From assembly GCF_052324685.1 (NCBI RefSeq), contig NC_135220.1:2945216-3009215 (forward strand): a stretch of 64,000 nt of DNA, written 5' to 3'. The notes beneath the pieces are model-generated. The model saw nothing but the letters and a program-made list of their open reading frames with translations, was not told where the DNA came from and searched no databases. This document shows, in pieces, positions 16,934 to 28,546 of this stretch. Source of the stretch: Brachyhypopomus gauderio. Its lineage: Eukaryota > Chordata > Actinopteri > Gymnotiformes > Hypopomidae. Position 1 is the stretch's first letter; every line of letters begins with the position of its first letter. Made by a program: the position numbers and the translations under genes.

Positions 16934-17530
16934 TGTCACGTAGGGCTACACCCCCCTCTCTGTCACTTCGGGTTCCTGTCCTCGTGTCTGTGTTGTTCCC
17001 TGCGTGTCTGTCTCCATGGTTTCCCCTCGTCTGACACGCCCGTGTCATCAGTGTCTTCACCTGTGTGTCTAGTTTAGTTCTGTGTATTTATAGTCCCAGT
17101 GTTTCACTTATCGGTTATTGGTTGTTTTGTTCTATTTGGTTAGTTTGTGCTCTTGTTATTCATGCTCTTTGGTCGTGTTGTGCTCTTGTTATTCATGCTC
17201 TTTGGTCGTGTTGTGCTCTTGTTATTCATGCTCTTTGTTCAGTGTTCTACGCTTCCTGGTCTGTGAGTTCTACTCATTTCGTTGCTCAATCGTCTGTGTT
17301 TTCTGTAGCCTGATTTTCTAGTTTGTATGCGTTTATGTACCCGTGTTTGGTTTAAAGTGTTCGTTCGGTGTCTTAGTTTAATTCTTAGTATCGTCATGCC
17401 TGTTTATTTGTCAAACCTGGATGGCTCGCCTATGACCCCTGCCTGTTTGAACGACTTTGATCATGATCATTCCTCTTAATAAATCTCGCTCTCCTCTGCG
17501 TTTGTGTCCGCCTCCAAGTTCTGTAGCGCC
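16934..17530 (+). mobile_element. Probable second LTR-type element, 3' boundary unclear
   Basis: Begins TGTCACGTAGGGC, has a TATTTATAG box near 17087-17095 and an AATAAA at about 17479, and shows the GC-rich, C/T-biased composition of fish LTRs. It contains three tandem copies of a roughly 33-bp unit (GTGCTCTTGTTATTCATGCT) at about 17148-17242. I could not find a matching terminal CA or a target-site duplication at the right side, so the end is approximate and the copy may be truncated. Confidence 0.5.
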
Positions 17531-18830
17531 AGTAGTGTTGCCACCTGTCCCGGGTTTCCTTCTTTTTAATATTCGGTCCCGGCAAAAAATAAAAATCATT
17601 TAATGTCCCAGTTTTCACTAGGTTAGTTCAAACGACTATTTAGACTGTTTCTGCACACTTTAAATCCGTCTTTTTTTTCTCGCTGTGTCCATTTTACACC
17701 CCCCACCCGGTAACACTTTACGTTCGCCACTATTATGCTCCTATTAGCTCAAAAATATATCAGTGTTCGTTGGATAATAATTCTCACACTATTTCTTAAA
17801 TATATATCTTAAAATGTAAAGTTAAATTGAGTGATGGACCTTTATACATAACTATTAACCAAATTCTGCTTACCGTTTCCTACTGTCTCCTTTCGGTTCC
17901 TTTGAATTTGCGCCTTTTCGCTCCCGCGCATTCATTGGTAGACATGCGCAGATGGGTTCGCTTTTTTTTTTTTTTTAAATTAAGGGGTGAAAATAGCCTC
18001 GCTGTGTGGCAAATGCTACTTGTACCCGGGTGCAAATAGACACTCCGTATTTATATCCTGACCCTAGTGTTCTACATTTGTACAAGGCAGTGACAACAGT
18101 AGCGAACCGTGACCTTTAAACCTGGGCCCGCTACCCCCCATCCCCCCGAATTTTTTTTTTCCTTTCTTAATAAACTGCAATAAAGAAAAACTGAGATGAC
18201 GGTACAGCTTTAAAAACGCAATAAACAATAATATCTGTACTAGATAACGTCTTAAGCAAAATAAGTTTCCAAACAAAATAAGGTTCACAGCTCCGTGGTT
18301 CTCGGAAGCGGAATATGTAAACAACGCGCACGAGGACGTCAAAGGGATGAATCGAAACTAGCTAGCGGTGGTGCTAACGACAGCTAGCGTCGCCACAGCG
18401 GGTGGAAATTATCATACAGTTAAGCCCGCCCACTAAGAGAGAAGATATGATTGGTCAATTTTTCTGTCATTTGAAACTGGTATTGCGCTGAATTATAACT
18501 GCCAGGCCCTCTGTAAACGAACAGCGGGCATCACAGTCCTGATAGAAGGAGACACAGGCTCACAGGCTTCCACTTAACTTAACCCCTCACCTTCCAACAC
18601 AGATTGAATAGACACGAATGAATATTTTATTTGCTTATATTTTTGTAATTGTTTAGATGTCGAATGTCAAACTGTAAGTAGATAAAATAAAATTGGATAA
18701 TTATATATATAATGCTTTAAGAATATTTTAGGCCCTCTGAGAGGGCGTAGAGGGCCCTGACGGTTCCCCACTGAGTGACAACAAGTTCTGGTCCAAGCAG
18801 TGGCTCGTTTGGATGTGATCAGGAATTACT
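17531..18830. other. Intergenic, no gene seen
   Basis: Mixed unique sequence with a T tract near 17960-17975. No conserved exon or repeat family was recognised. Confidence 0.5.
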
Positions 18831-18832
18831 GG

Positions 18833-19100
18833 AGTGTTTAAACCACAGCATGTTTAACGAGTGTTTAAACCACAGCATGTTTAAGGAGTGTTTAAACCAC
18901 AGCATGTTTAAGGAGTGTTTAAACCACAGCATGTTTAAGGAGTGTTTAAACCACAGCATGTTTGAGTGTTTAAACCACAGCATGTTTAACGAGTGTTTAA
19001 ACTACAGCATGTTTAATGAGTGTTTAAACCACAGCATGTTTAAGGAGTGTTTAAACCACAGCATGTTTAAGGAGTGTTTAAACCACAGCATGTTTAACAG
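18833..19100. repeat. 27-bp minisatellite
   Basis: About ten copies of a unit reading GTGTTTAAACCACAGCATGT plus TTAAGGA or TTAACGA. One copy is shortened near 18960. Each unit contains the 8-bp palindrome GTTTAAAC. The 128-codon frame across it (repeating ECLNHSMFK) is a by-product of the unit length. Confidence 0.95.
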
Positions 19101-19185
19101 ACTTTACTCTCTCAGGTACTCCTCCACCACATGGGCCTTAAAGTCATTAGAAACAGACTGAACAGCATGTGCTGTGTACACATAC

Positions 19186-19265
19186 ACACACACACACATA
19201 CACACATACACACATACACACACACACGCACACACACACAAGCGCACACACACACACACACACAC
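19186..19265. repeat. (CA)n microsatellite, imperfect
   Basis: About 80 bp of CA dinucleotides with ATA and GCG interruptions. A second CA run follows at 19668-19718 and a GT run at about 19909-19942. Confidence 0.95.
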
Positions 19266-19685
19266 CACCCTTATAAGGACTACCAGCACACTGATTACAT
19301 GAACCCTCTTTAAATGACACACCCCCACTGCCTGACAAACCATCTAGGAAAAAAACAGTGGTTCGTCTTCTTCTGGTTCTTGTTGGGAGTGTAAGACCAT
19401 GCGTTGGAAGCACTCTCAGGAGTGCTACCAGAAGGCACTTTTTTTCGGAGTGAAAACCAGCTTCCTGTAAGTGGGGTGTGGAAGATGAATTCTGTGGTAG
19501 AATTAGACACAGGCAGAGAGGACTGAATCAAATGATCTCATCTCTATTGATAGCAGTGAAGCAGACAGGCAGCAGGGACTGCTGATGAATCAGATCAAAC
19601 ACTGTAGCTCATTACACACCACATACTGACACAGACAGGGACATACACATGCACAGACACAGACACAGACACACACACACACACA

Positions 19686-19720
<35 letters not shown>

Positions 19721-19907
19721 GGGACAACAGTTTAGTGGATGCTTAAAATGTCCTGGTGGCTTATATTAGAAGCTCTGGACTCTTGGTAATATGATCTCTC
19801 TTGGCTCTACAGAATATTGTCAACAATACAGTGGAAAATGCTCTGACTAATGGAAGAGGGTGAATTACATAGAGGATGAAATACCACCTAAAAACATGGT
19901 ATTTCAT

Positions 19908-19944
<37 letters not shown>

Positions 19945-20225
19945 ACCAGATCACGTGCCCAATAACTCCTGGTTGACTGTGGTACTGGTACTGTGTCTCA
20001 GGTCCATCTGACTGCTCAGTGAATTACAGATCCTGTTTTTACTAAACTATAATTGTGGATAGTAAAGAATTTACTAACTTAAAACAGAATAAATAAATAA
20101 TCAGCATAAATAAATGAAGCTGTTCGGGTTCGTTCTTAGCCCCGTTTATACTGGGGTGCTGCAGATGAGGGTTCCTGATCTCTTTCCACTGGTCCTCGAG
20201 CCTCAGAATAAATCCTTCCTGTAGG

Positions 20226-20480
20226 GTAGGGCCTACACCCTCTATCCTAACATTACACCCTATACCCTAACACTATACCCTATACATAACGTTACACCCT
20301 ACTGTTAACCTTGCCTACAATCTATACCCTAACACTACACCCTATATCCTCCTAACACTATACCCTATACCATAACATTATACCCAACTGTTAACCCTGC
20401 CTACACCCTGTACCCTAACACTACACTCTATATCCTAACACTATACCCTATACCATAACATTATTCCCAACTGTTTACCC
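20226..20480. repeat. Degenerate CCCTATACCCTAACACTA tandem repeat
   Basis: A diverged array of ACCCTA-rich units of about 18-30 bp (CCCTATACCCTAACACTACA and variants). It resembles telomeric CCCTAA in part, but interruptions are present in every unit, so it is best called an interstitial degenerate minisatellite. Confidence 0.75.
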
Positions 20481-20645
20481 TGCCACTTAAAATGCACCAC
20501 CAGATGTTACATAACAATTCTTTGGGCAAACGCATGTACCTGTTCAGGGCTCTGGAATGAGAAGCTGTTGTGTTGTCACACAGGATTTCTATGATTGTGA
20601 GCATTAATAGAAACACTCCTGGACCTGCAGGCCTAGAGTTTCAAC

Positions 20646-20792
20646 CATCGGCGCAGATGGAAATTCTGAAGTGAGGGGGACCAAGCTGTACAATATATAC
20701 GTTTATGCTTGTAGATGCTAGATTTCGGATGGGGTCAATATAAATCTGGAGGGGACATGTCCCCCCCGTCCCCAGTGCCATCTGCACCCCTG
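20646..20792. mobile_element. 147-bp hAT-type MITE with 8-bp duplication
   Basis: Left end CATCGGCGCAGATGG; right end, read in reverse complement, CAGGGGTGCAGATGG. Flanked by the perfect direct repeat GTTTCAAC at 20638-20645 and 20793-20800. An 8-bp duplication with CAGGGG-like terminal inverted repeats is the hallmark of the hAT superfamily. No coding capacity. Confidence 0.8.
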
Positions 20793-20934
20793 GTTTCAAC
20801 TCCAAACCATATGTTCCGGCTAACTGTAAAACACTGTAAAAAGCTGACGTGAACAAAGCTGGAGAAATGCTTTCTGTCTGGGCTAAGAGGCAGCAGTTAG
20901 AAGTTATACCGAATATAAGGCTATGACTCTTTTG

Positions 20935-22370
20935 TCAAAACTTAACACACAGCAGCCAATGCTACACACACAACAGGCAAAACATCTCACACTTTTGGAA
21001 AAAGCACACACTTCAACCAAAACTCTTGCAACTCTTGCAACAACCATATTTTTGCATTTAAATGTTACACACAAATATCAGATGATTAGCCTTTCATATA
21101 TGTGACTACACACTGAAATGACAAATGTAAAACACTACTACCATGTGTTTGAGTGTTTAGTTTGTAGTCTGCTGTTATGGTCTGTCAGAGGTCTCACATA
21201 CACATGAATATTCACAAATATTGAGGGTTATTTCTGCATATTCGGTACATTTACACCATAAAGTAAAATGCCATTACAAGGGGAAGGTTGCATGAACACT
21301 ACAGCAACACATGCTGTATAGACTGTAAACACATGAACAACAACAAAAAAGAAAAAAAAGACAAAATAACCTCAAGCTTCCTCCATCACTTGCTGAATGT
21401 ATTTGCAACTCAACAGCAATGGAGAGTTTGGTGGAGGTGAATCACAACAAATCATGGCTGTTCAGTGAACCACTTTGTACTTGAGCAGCCTGGTGCAAAC
21501 TTATGTTGTCCCAGATGACAACAGACCTGGACTGTTCTGGTTCATCCCCCTGGTGATGGAGAATAAGTATGTTGTGCTCTGTGTTGAGGAAGGTGATGAT
21601 GTGCACAGTGTTGTAGGGACCAAGAGTGGCATGATGATGAGTGGCAAATTCATAGCACAGTTGTTTCACACTGTCACTGGTCCAGTCCAGATAGACTCAC
21701 TGAATGGATGTTGCTGATGGTGACGTTGTCAGTAATGATGTGCTGTTGTAGTTATCGGATATGTATGCAGTTGTTTGCTCTGACCATATTGACCAAGGGG
21801 TAGTCTAGTACATGATGTAGTGTGTATAGAGGGGTAGTCTAGTACATGATGTAGTATGTATAGAGGGGTAGTCTAGTACATGATGTAGTGTGTATAGAGG
21901 ATAGGTCTACTTATCTATTCTCATTTTGAATTGTCTGGATGATGCTACAGTGTAGCAGCACAGATAAGGTTGGACCCTTTGCCTCCAGAAAACCCAAGAC
22001 ATGCTTGACCACAAGGTCAACCAGAGTGGCTCTGATCTCATCCTCTTCCTCATTCTCGTACTCTTCATCGTCATCAATATGCAATATTGAACTCCAGTGA
22101 TGTGCACACCAGGATTTTATAGGGATTAGGCTGTGATGTCTAAAAATTAGCTAGAAGTGTTGTAACGTGTGAGAACAGGGTACGAATTTTGGTAGGTGAG
22201 TGTAGCAGTTGCGTGTCAGTGTTTTCTAAAGGAAACACATGGTTTTCAGTTTTGAATGTTGTGTCTTATGTGACCAAATGTGTTTAAAGTTTTGCAAAAA
22301 GTGTGTTTCAGAATTTCTAAATGAGTGTAAGGCCGAGAATGTGCTTAAGGTTAAGCATCCCTGGTCAATA
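20935..22370 (-). mobile_element. Decayed IS630/Tc1-mariner-type DNA transposon
   Basis: A minus-strand translation at 21442-21669 reads LGPYNTVHIITFL, then VVIWDNISLHQAAQVQ. These are the GPYN and (V)WDN-SFH blocks of DDE transposases in the IS630/Tc1-mariner superfamily. The frame is broken on both sides, and the downstream region at 21907-22107 is consistent with further frameshifted C-terminal sequence. A 34-36-bp tandem repeat (three copies) interrupts it at 21797-21900. Outer boundaries are estimated from the AAAACTTAACACAC-like ends and are uncertain. Confidence 0.65.
21797..21900. repeat. About 35-bp tandem triplication
   Basis: Three consecutive copies of a unit starting GGGGTAGTCTAGTACATGAT and ending in TGTATAGA, inside the decayed transposon. 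Confidence 0.9.
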
Positions 22371-24269
22371 GATAGGCTACATGGATTACTTGTTTCAGAA
22401 ATTGTGCTATAAGGACCACTTTTTGTGTCTTAGCAGCTGCAAAAACCTGTAAACATAATTTTTTACAGAAAAGTAATGCATGGTTTTCAAACCTCAAGTA
22501 TATAATAGAAGGTATTATTTGATTTGTAACGTTTTGGGGTATTTCTGGGTGAATTGCTGTGAGCTGACCTGTCAATATTCAAGGACACCAGGAGTGTTTG
22601 TCCTGCTGTGGAGAGCCTGTCGTGGCTGTCTCAGAGCCCTAAAAAAAATCTACTGTTACCGTGGCTAGACAGCCCACAAAGCCTGACGTGGATTTGTTGA
22701 ACAGAGATCAGTAACAAGGTTGTACTGGACATGTTGGAGAGGTTCGTGCAGCGGGGGCAGGGCGGAGGGCAACGTGTTTGGATCGTCCTCCAAAACCACA
22801 GCCCAGAAAAGCACGTGAGTGTATGTGAGTGTGAACGGGCCTGAACAAAGGTTTACAAAAGGACCTTCTGCAGACAAGAATACACCCACTCCACCCTTGC
22901 AACATAAACACACGCAGACAACCATCTAATAACAAACAGGTGGGTTTTTTTTGAGCATGAGAAGAGACTCTGGCTGTTCTGGATATGTGAATGACAGTTC
23001 CACACACACACAATTAAACAGATTTCATTTGCTGACTTTTTTTGTTTGTTTTGTAGTTTGTTTGCTCTTTGTTATGTTTCCATTATTGAATAATTACTGC
23101 TCACATTTCAGCATCACAAAGTGAGAACTTGTGTATTCCACAAACTGAGTGAAGGTGGCACAAAAAAAGGCGAGAAATACTTTGATGAGTCGTATAAAAA
23201 CATAAACACTTAATGTTTCTCGTAAACACCACAAAAAGTAAGAAAAGCAAGCAAGGTAATTCCTAACAAAGACAAAAAGAAGAACAAAGAGGAATGTTGC
23301 AAAGAGATCATGAGAGAGAGAGAGAGAGAGAGAGAGGCAAGATGGAAGGAGCAAAAGTGAGAGTGCTTTTCCTTACAAGCGAGCATCATGTTAGCTTCAT
23401 GTGCGGGTCCAGTGGTCTAAGGGGAGACATTGATTCTTCTTGGTGTTTATGGCGCCCTCTAGTCAGTGAACAGCAGGAATCCTTTACAACAGCTGCCTTC
23501 CTGGTCTGCCCTGTTCACCAGGTATCTAAAGCCAAAACAATATGTTCTAAAACATATATAAACATTTCTTTCTTTTTCTCCTGAACAAGTTTGCAATTAT
23601 CTTTAACTTATCAACTAAGCTTCGATCCATACTTCATGGATCGTGTCACTGCAGTCATCAAAAACTACCGTCAGTTCCATGACCCAGTAAACCCAGTCCT
23701 GTCATTATCTCCACATAGTTTTGTTTTTGTTTCTGCAGTTATACTGGTCAATATATACGCCTTGTTAGCTACAAAATGATGTTTGTAAAATCACAAGTTT
23801 GTGTTTGTAACATTTAAGGAGCATTCACCTATTTTATGAAATGCTGCAAATGTTACTTGGTTAGTTTCCTCAGCAGAACGAATGTAACTCCATAGGGGCC
23901 CAAAGCAGAGCGTCTCACACTGCTGATTTCACCAAGGCTCTCTATATTATTGGTTCCTTCATTCAAACAAGTGTCATTCTGGTGCCAGCAGACCTCACTG
24001 CGTGGAAGCTAACTGCTGCTCACCTTCAGGTCGTAGGTCATGTGAAGAAGTCATATCTGATGAAAATGTCAATGAAAACGTCAATTACATATGCATGGTC
24101 TGAGCTCCAAGCTCACACAATACAATATATATATATGAGTGAGTCACTCCTGGGTGGTGGTCACAGCACCTTCCATACACCAGCACCTATTAGGTAGGCT
24201 AACTGTCATTTCCTCTCTCCCTCACATCACTTGCGTCATGTCTGTGGCTGGTGTCCTGCTCTCCACCTC

Positions 24270-24338
<69 letters not shown>

Positions 24339-27300
24339 ATGTCCAGTATTTCCTAGGGTATGCTCTCCCATCACTCCAGTGCATGAGTGCATGTGACTCC
24401 CAGCAGAAGAGGCTCATAACAAAATCTGTTTCATTGTTTTTTGGTGTGAAGTATGTTTCATGTTCACCCATTATTCAGTCCTGCGAGAACACATACACCC
24501 ACTCAATTACTCAAGCACTCATATTGTCCTTGTGGGGTATTTCAGCTTACTTGTGTGTTAATGAACTAATACTATGTACATAAACCAAAACATAACACCA
24601 ACTTTAACCACAATAGGCATAAGGTAAACCTATGAGCTCTACTGGTGTTTTATAGAAGAGCTGAATTCCAAAGTCCAGATTTTCCTTTTTTTTCTCATGA
24701 GGGTCAACCAGCAACCAACTTCACAACAACAAAAGATTTATTTACCTATCGACTTTATGTTTTTTGAACTTTCACAGCCTGATGTTTTGCAGTGGCCCAA
24801 AACTGAAGGAATTGCTTCCAACAGAGCAGGAATTGCCTGTTATACAAAGATATACATAAACGGTTTGGTTTACGCAGCTATATTGTGTATTTCTTATGGT
24901 TCTGCTCCATATGAAAACAAATCGAAAACTACAAATATGCAATAAAATGGTATAATAAGTGTAATTTTTGTCTGTAATTAAACAAATGAGTGATAAAGAA
25001 ACCAATTTGTATAATTAAAAACTGTAAAATTTTATTTTAAATGACCTTTTAAAATCCCTGTTCAGTATGTGTTGTGCAGCACCCGGGCTCCCCCCAAACA
25101 CTTGTGTAAAGTTTAAAAAGACAGACGTGGGGAATGAGAGCGATCCATTTGTAAACAGCTTTAGCACAATGGACTCACTTGTAAAGGTTCAGGTATGGGG
25201 AGATTTATCGAAACGCTTGCTGATTTGTAGTTGGCTTCGTGTTTGAGTTTGTATGTGATTAATTGCTCTATTTTCAACAGTGTGTGTTTGGTAGGAAGTG
25301 TGATGTATCACAGCTGTGAGATCAAATGACTGCAGGGGCAGAGTTGCAGTATCAGGTTTGAATGTTGGGCTTCACTACACAAAGTCAGGGGCATTACCAT
25401 TTCACCTTGACCACGAGGGAACTCATACCTCCTGTAAAACATGCAAAGTGAGAGGCTGAACAGACGGAACAGACCACTGAGTGACCAGACCACTGGGTGA
25501 CCAGACCACTGGGTGACCGGACCATGAGTGACCGGACCACAGGGTAATGCGTGCATTTGGGGTGCATTTGGAGACAATTCAAATGAAAACAACTTAGTGA
25601 GATTATTATAGAGTCAGTGTATAACCACAAAGAGTTGAAACAAGTTCAAAAACGAAAACAAGCAAACAAGCAAAAAAATGTTAAGTACCAGAAACTCAAT
25701 GGACAAACTTCTGTAATGAGATCTCTCACTCATAGTTGGGAATGGCAATGCTGGCAGGAGAGCTTGCTTCATCACGGCACTTATGGTGGAACAGAAGGTG
25801 AGAGGGGATGAGAACGACCACGCTGATGGACTGCTGGACCAGCCGGATGTCGCCGGGTCCAGCGTGCCAGACTCAGAACTGGGGAGAAAAGGGTGAGAGG
25901 GTCAGGAAGTCTGGGGGTCAGGGGAGGGCAGGATGAAGGCTCTCTTAGCAACACGTGTCCCAGCGCAACACGTAGGGCAGGAGCATAACCATGGGAACAA
26001 GGATCATATCTCCCACAGCAGCTACAGACATGATGGGGAAGCCATGCAGGAAATCCTGCGAGGGACAAACATCTCAAGGTTTTTAGGTTTCAACAAGGCC
26101 ATGTGAGCTAAAATGGTGTCCTTTAGTTGTTTGATTTCAAAGTGATCTCATTCCTGCTCAGAAAGCCGTGACTGTGAACGATGTCTCCTGTTCCTCTTTC
26201 CTACCACGTGCTTGTCTTGCCCTGCGGTGTGGAGAGTTGCAGCCGTGGCTGGCACTAATGAAGCTGAATTCTTCATCTGCAGAACATCAATGCTAATTGC
26301 AAAGGGAACACAAGATAAATATGTGCTGTGGATGTGAGCACTTGTGTTAACACAAAAGCATGTGTAGAAGTCTGCGGTGTGACAGCGCTTCAATGTTCCT
26401 GGTGGGTCATTATTAAAGAAAGGTTCAAAGAAAGAGAGCAGCTCAGTGCGTCCATATGATGTGGACAGCAATGTCCTGCTAAACGTAAACTATGAAGCAC
26501 ACGCCTGGTTTAGATTTGTGAGTAAGGGATGTGTAACCACTGGCTGTAGATTAAATAATAAGCATAATGATAATGATATGACGTGGGTTATAAACAAAGT
26601 TGCTGAATAGCAGTGGGTTTTACAGGCCTTCAAAGGCTGGAGGGAGACGTGCACGAACGCAGATGGGTCTGATGTTCTGAGCTGGGTTGTGACACTGGTC
26701 CATGTTCCAGTGTGGATACTGGAGATAGTTTTGGGGAAATGTGCTCAGAGCTCCTACCATACACAGTGTGTTTCCATTCACACATAACGTTAGCTGTCTT
26801 CTTCTTCAACTCTACTCCAGCCATTTGCAGTATGGCTGATGTGTTGGTCCTGCGTTTGGCTTCCATGTTGTTCTTCTGTGTGAAACAAGTTGACAAGTTT
26901 ACCAAAGCAGTGTATTCAAAAGTGAAATTCGCTGTTCCATCTCTGACTAGTGGAGCACTTTAGCCACCTGTGCATATAGTACAAGATAAGATGGGAAATA
27001 CTGACCATATAATGAACCGAATATTACCATTTTATTCAGACTATTTTGTTATAATTTTAGAATTAGCCGTTGCAACCGTCTTTGTGCAAGGATTGGTTTG
27101 GTACATTATCATTTTCTAAAAGATAGTTACCAATCAACAGACTACTGATTGATGCATAGACCTCCAGCCTTTAGGCTACAGCCCTTTACAGCTACAAGCG
27201 CACCTAAAAAGTAAATCGTGAATGATAGAATGATAAAATGATAGAATCATTCTGATACGGCAGTCCCGCAGTACTGTACACCTTCTGGCGTTCGCAATCA

Positions 27301-27990
27301 AAACAGATTTGTGTACGAACTGTCGAACCAGTGTCATTAAGAAAGTGAGAGGTATAAGTCCTTAAACCTTGGTATATTAAGATAACAGATAAGATAACAC
27401 GTTAAAGAGTTTCCATGTACACCACGGCAACACAACCATACAAATGCCAGATTTGAACCGTTATGCTGCAAAAAAAAAAAAAAAACAGGCGCGGGGCATC
27501 TTACAATGTTTGGGATCAAACTATGAGAATGAGGGATACGAGCTACTGTAACGGACCCACGAGGTCTTTATTCTCACGCGCTTTGAGGGAGTGGTGAGAC
27601 ATCAAGGAGAAGCGGCGCAAGGCGCGGAGCAGGGCTCGCGCGCTCTCCGGCCAAGACTTTGAGTGTTTCTCTGCTATCACCATTACGCGACCTAATTACA
27701 TCAACTACGGTCACTTCCAGGCATTGATCTGTAACTCGAATCAAGTCCGGTGTTCCTTGGAGATGCAAGAGGATGAAATGGTGATATTGCCTTGTTTGAA
27801 AACTTGACTGTCAAGTCACGGGGAGTTCCAGACAGTTCCTGGCAGACGCTGTGGGATAAGACAAAGACACCTTAAAAATCCTACATGTCATAGGATGAAC
27901 GGGAGCGTAAAGACTGGACGCGTATAACGTGATTCTAATTAAAGACCTGACCATGTAGACTAACCCACGAGGGTCATCTTCCTACGTATA
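22371..27990. other. Intergenic upstream of alkal2, no gene confirmed
   Basis: Contains a long (CA)n tract (24270-24337), an AG run (23311-23336) and a 16-bp tandem repeat GACCAGACCACTGGGT (about four copies, 25474-25545). A minus-strand stretch at 25790-26055 has two weak exon-like open segments, one reading GFPIMSVAAVGDMILVPM; I do not recognise a family. No other coding signal was found. Confidence 0.5.
24270..24337. repeat. (CA)n microsatellite
   Basis: About 34 uninterrupted CA dinucleotides. Confidence 0.97.
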
Positions 27991-28269
27991 GGAGGGACGA
28001 TAAAAGCGCGAGACTCTTCTGCAAACGCCCCAAGACTCCAGGCAGTCGCGCGCCACGACTGTTTTAGTTTCCCGTGTCTCTGAATTTATGGACGAGACTG
28101 ACCACCTCCGTCCCGTATAATAACGGACAACTCACGCAACTCGCTCACCGGCACAGAGTCTGAAGGTGTCCGATGTGTTGCTGCGCTCTTTGCTTCAAAC
28201 AACTTCTAGCAAACTTTTAAAATCACCAAGCGCATTTTGAGGACTCCAAACTATAAGAATAAAAAACAG
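27990..28269 (+). promoter_or_regulatory. alkal2: alkal2 promoter and 5' non-coding exon
   Basis: A TATA-like GATAAAAG lies at 27999-28006. A plausible transcript start about 25-30 bp later leads into an exon ending AAAAACAG at 28269, followed by the donor GTAAAT. The matching acceptor, TCCGCAG, is at 28471-28477, so the coding exon starts at 28478, 69 bp upstream of the ATG. These assignments rest on splice consensus and position only. Confidence 0.6.
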
Positions 28270-28546
28270 GTAAATCAATAATGCCCGTGAATATATACTT
28301 TAAATTGCAACATGAGGATGCATGTTATATACTATGATATATTCAATTTCAAAGTCACGGAGAAAGATGTGATGGTATCGTATATGTTTTGTACAGCGCA
28401 TCAAAATAAAGTCGTGATTAGTTTAAAGTTTCTTACGTTTTTCAAAACTGAGTAAACTTTTTTCATCTCCTCCGCAGTGAGGCACGGAGCCCCGCGTGGT
28501 AAGGACACCGACTGCACCGGCTGCATAACCTTCAGATACGGGAGCG

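Noticed and set aside
18775-19161. 128-codon frame with ECLNHSMFK repeats
   Set aside because: Encoded by a 27-bp tandem repeat, with no non-repeat conserved domain.
19761-24471. Open frames rich in HTHTHT or CVCVCV
   Set aside because: Dinucleotide CA/GT repeats read in frame, not genes.
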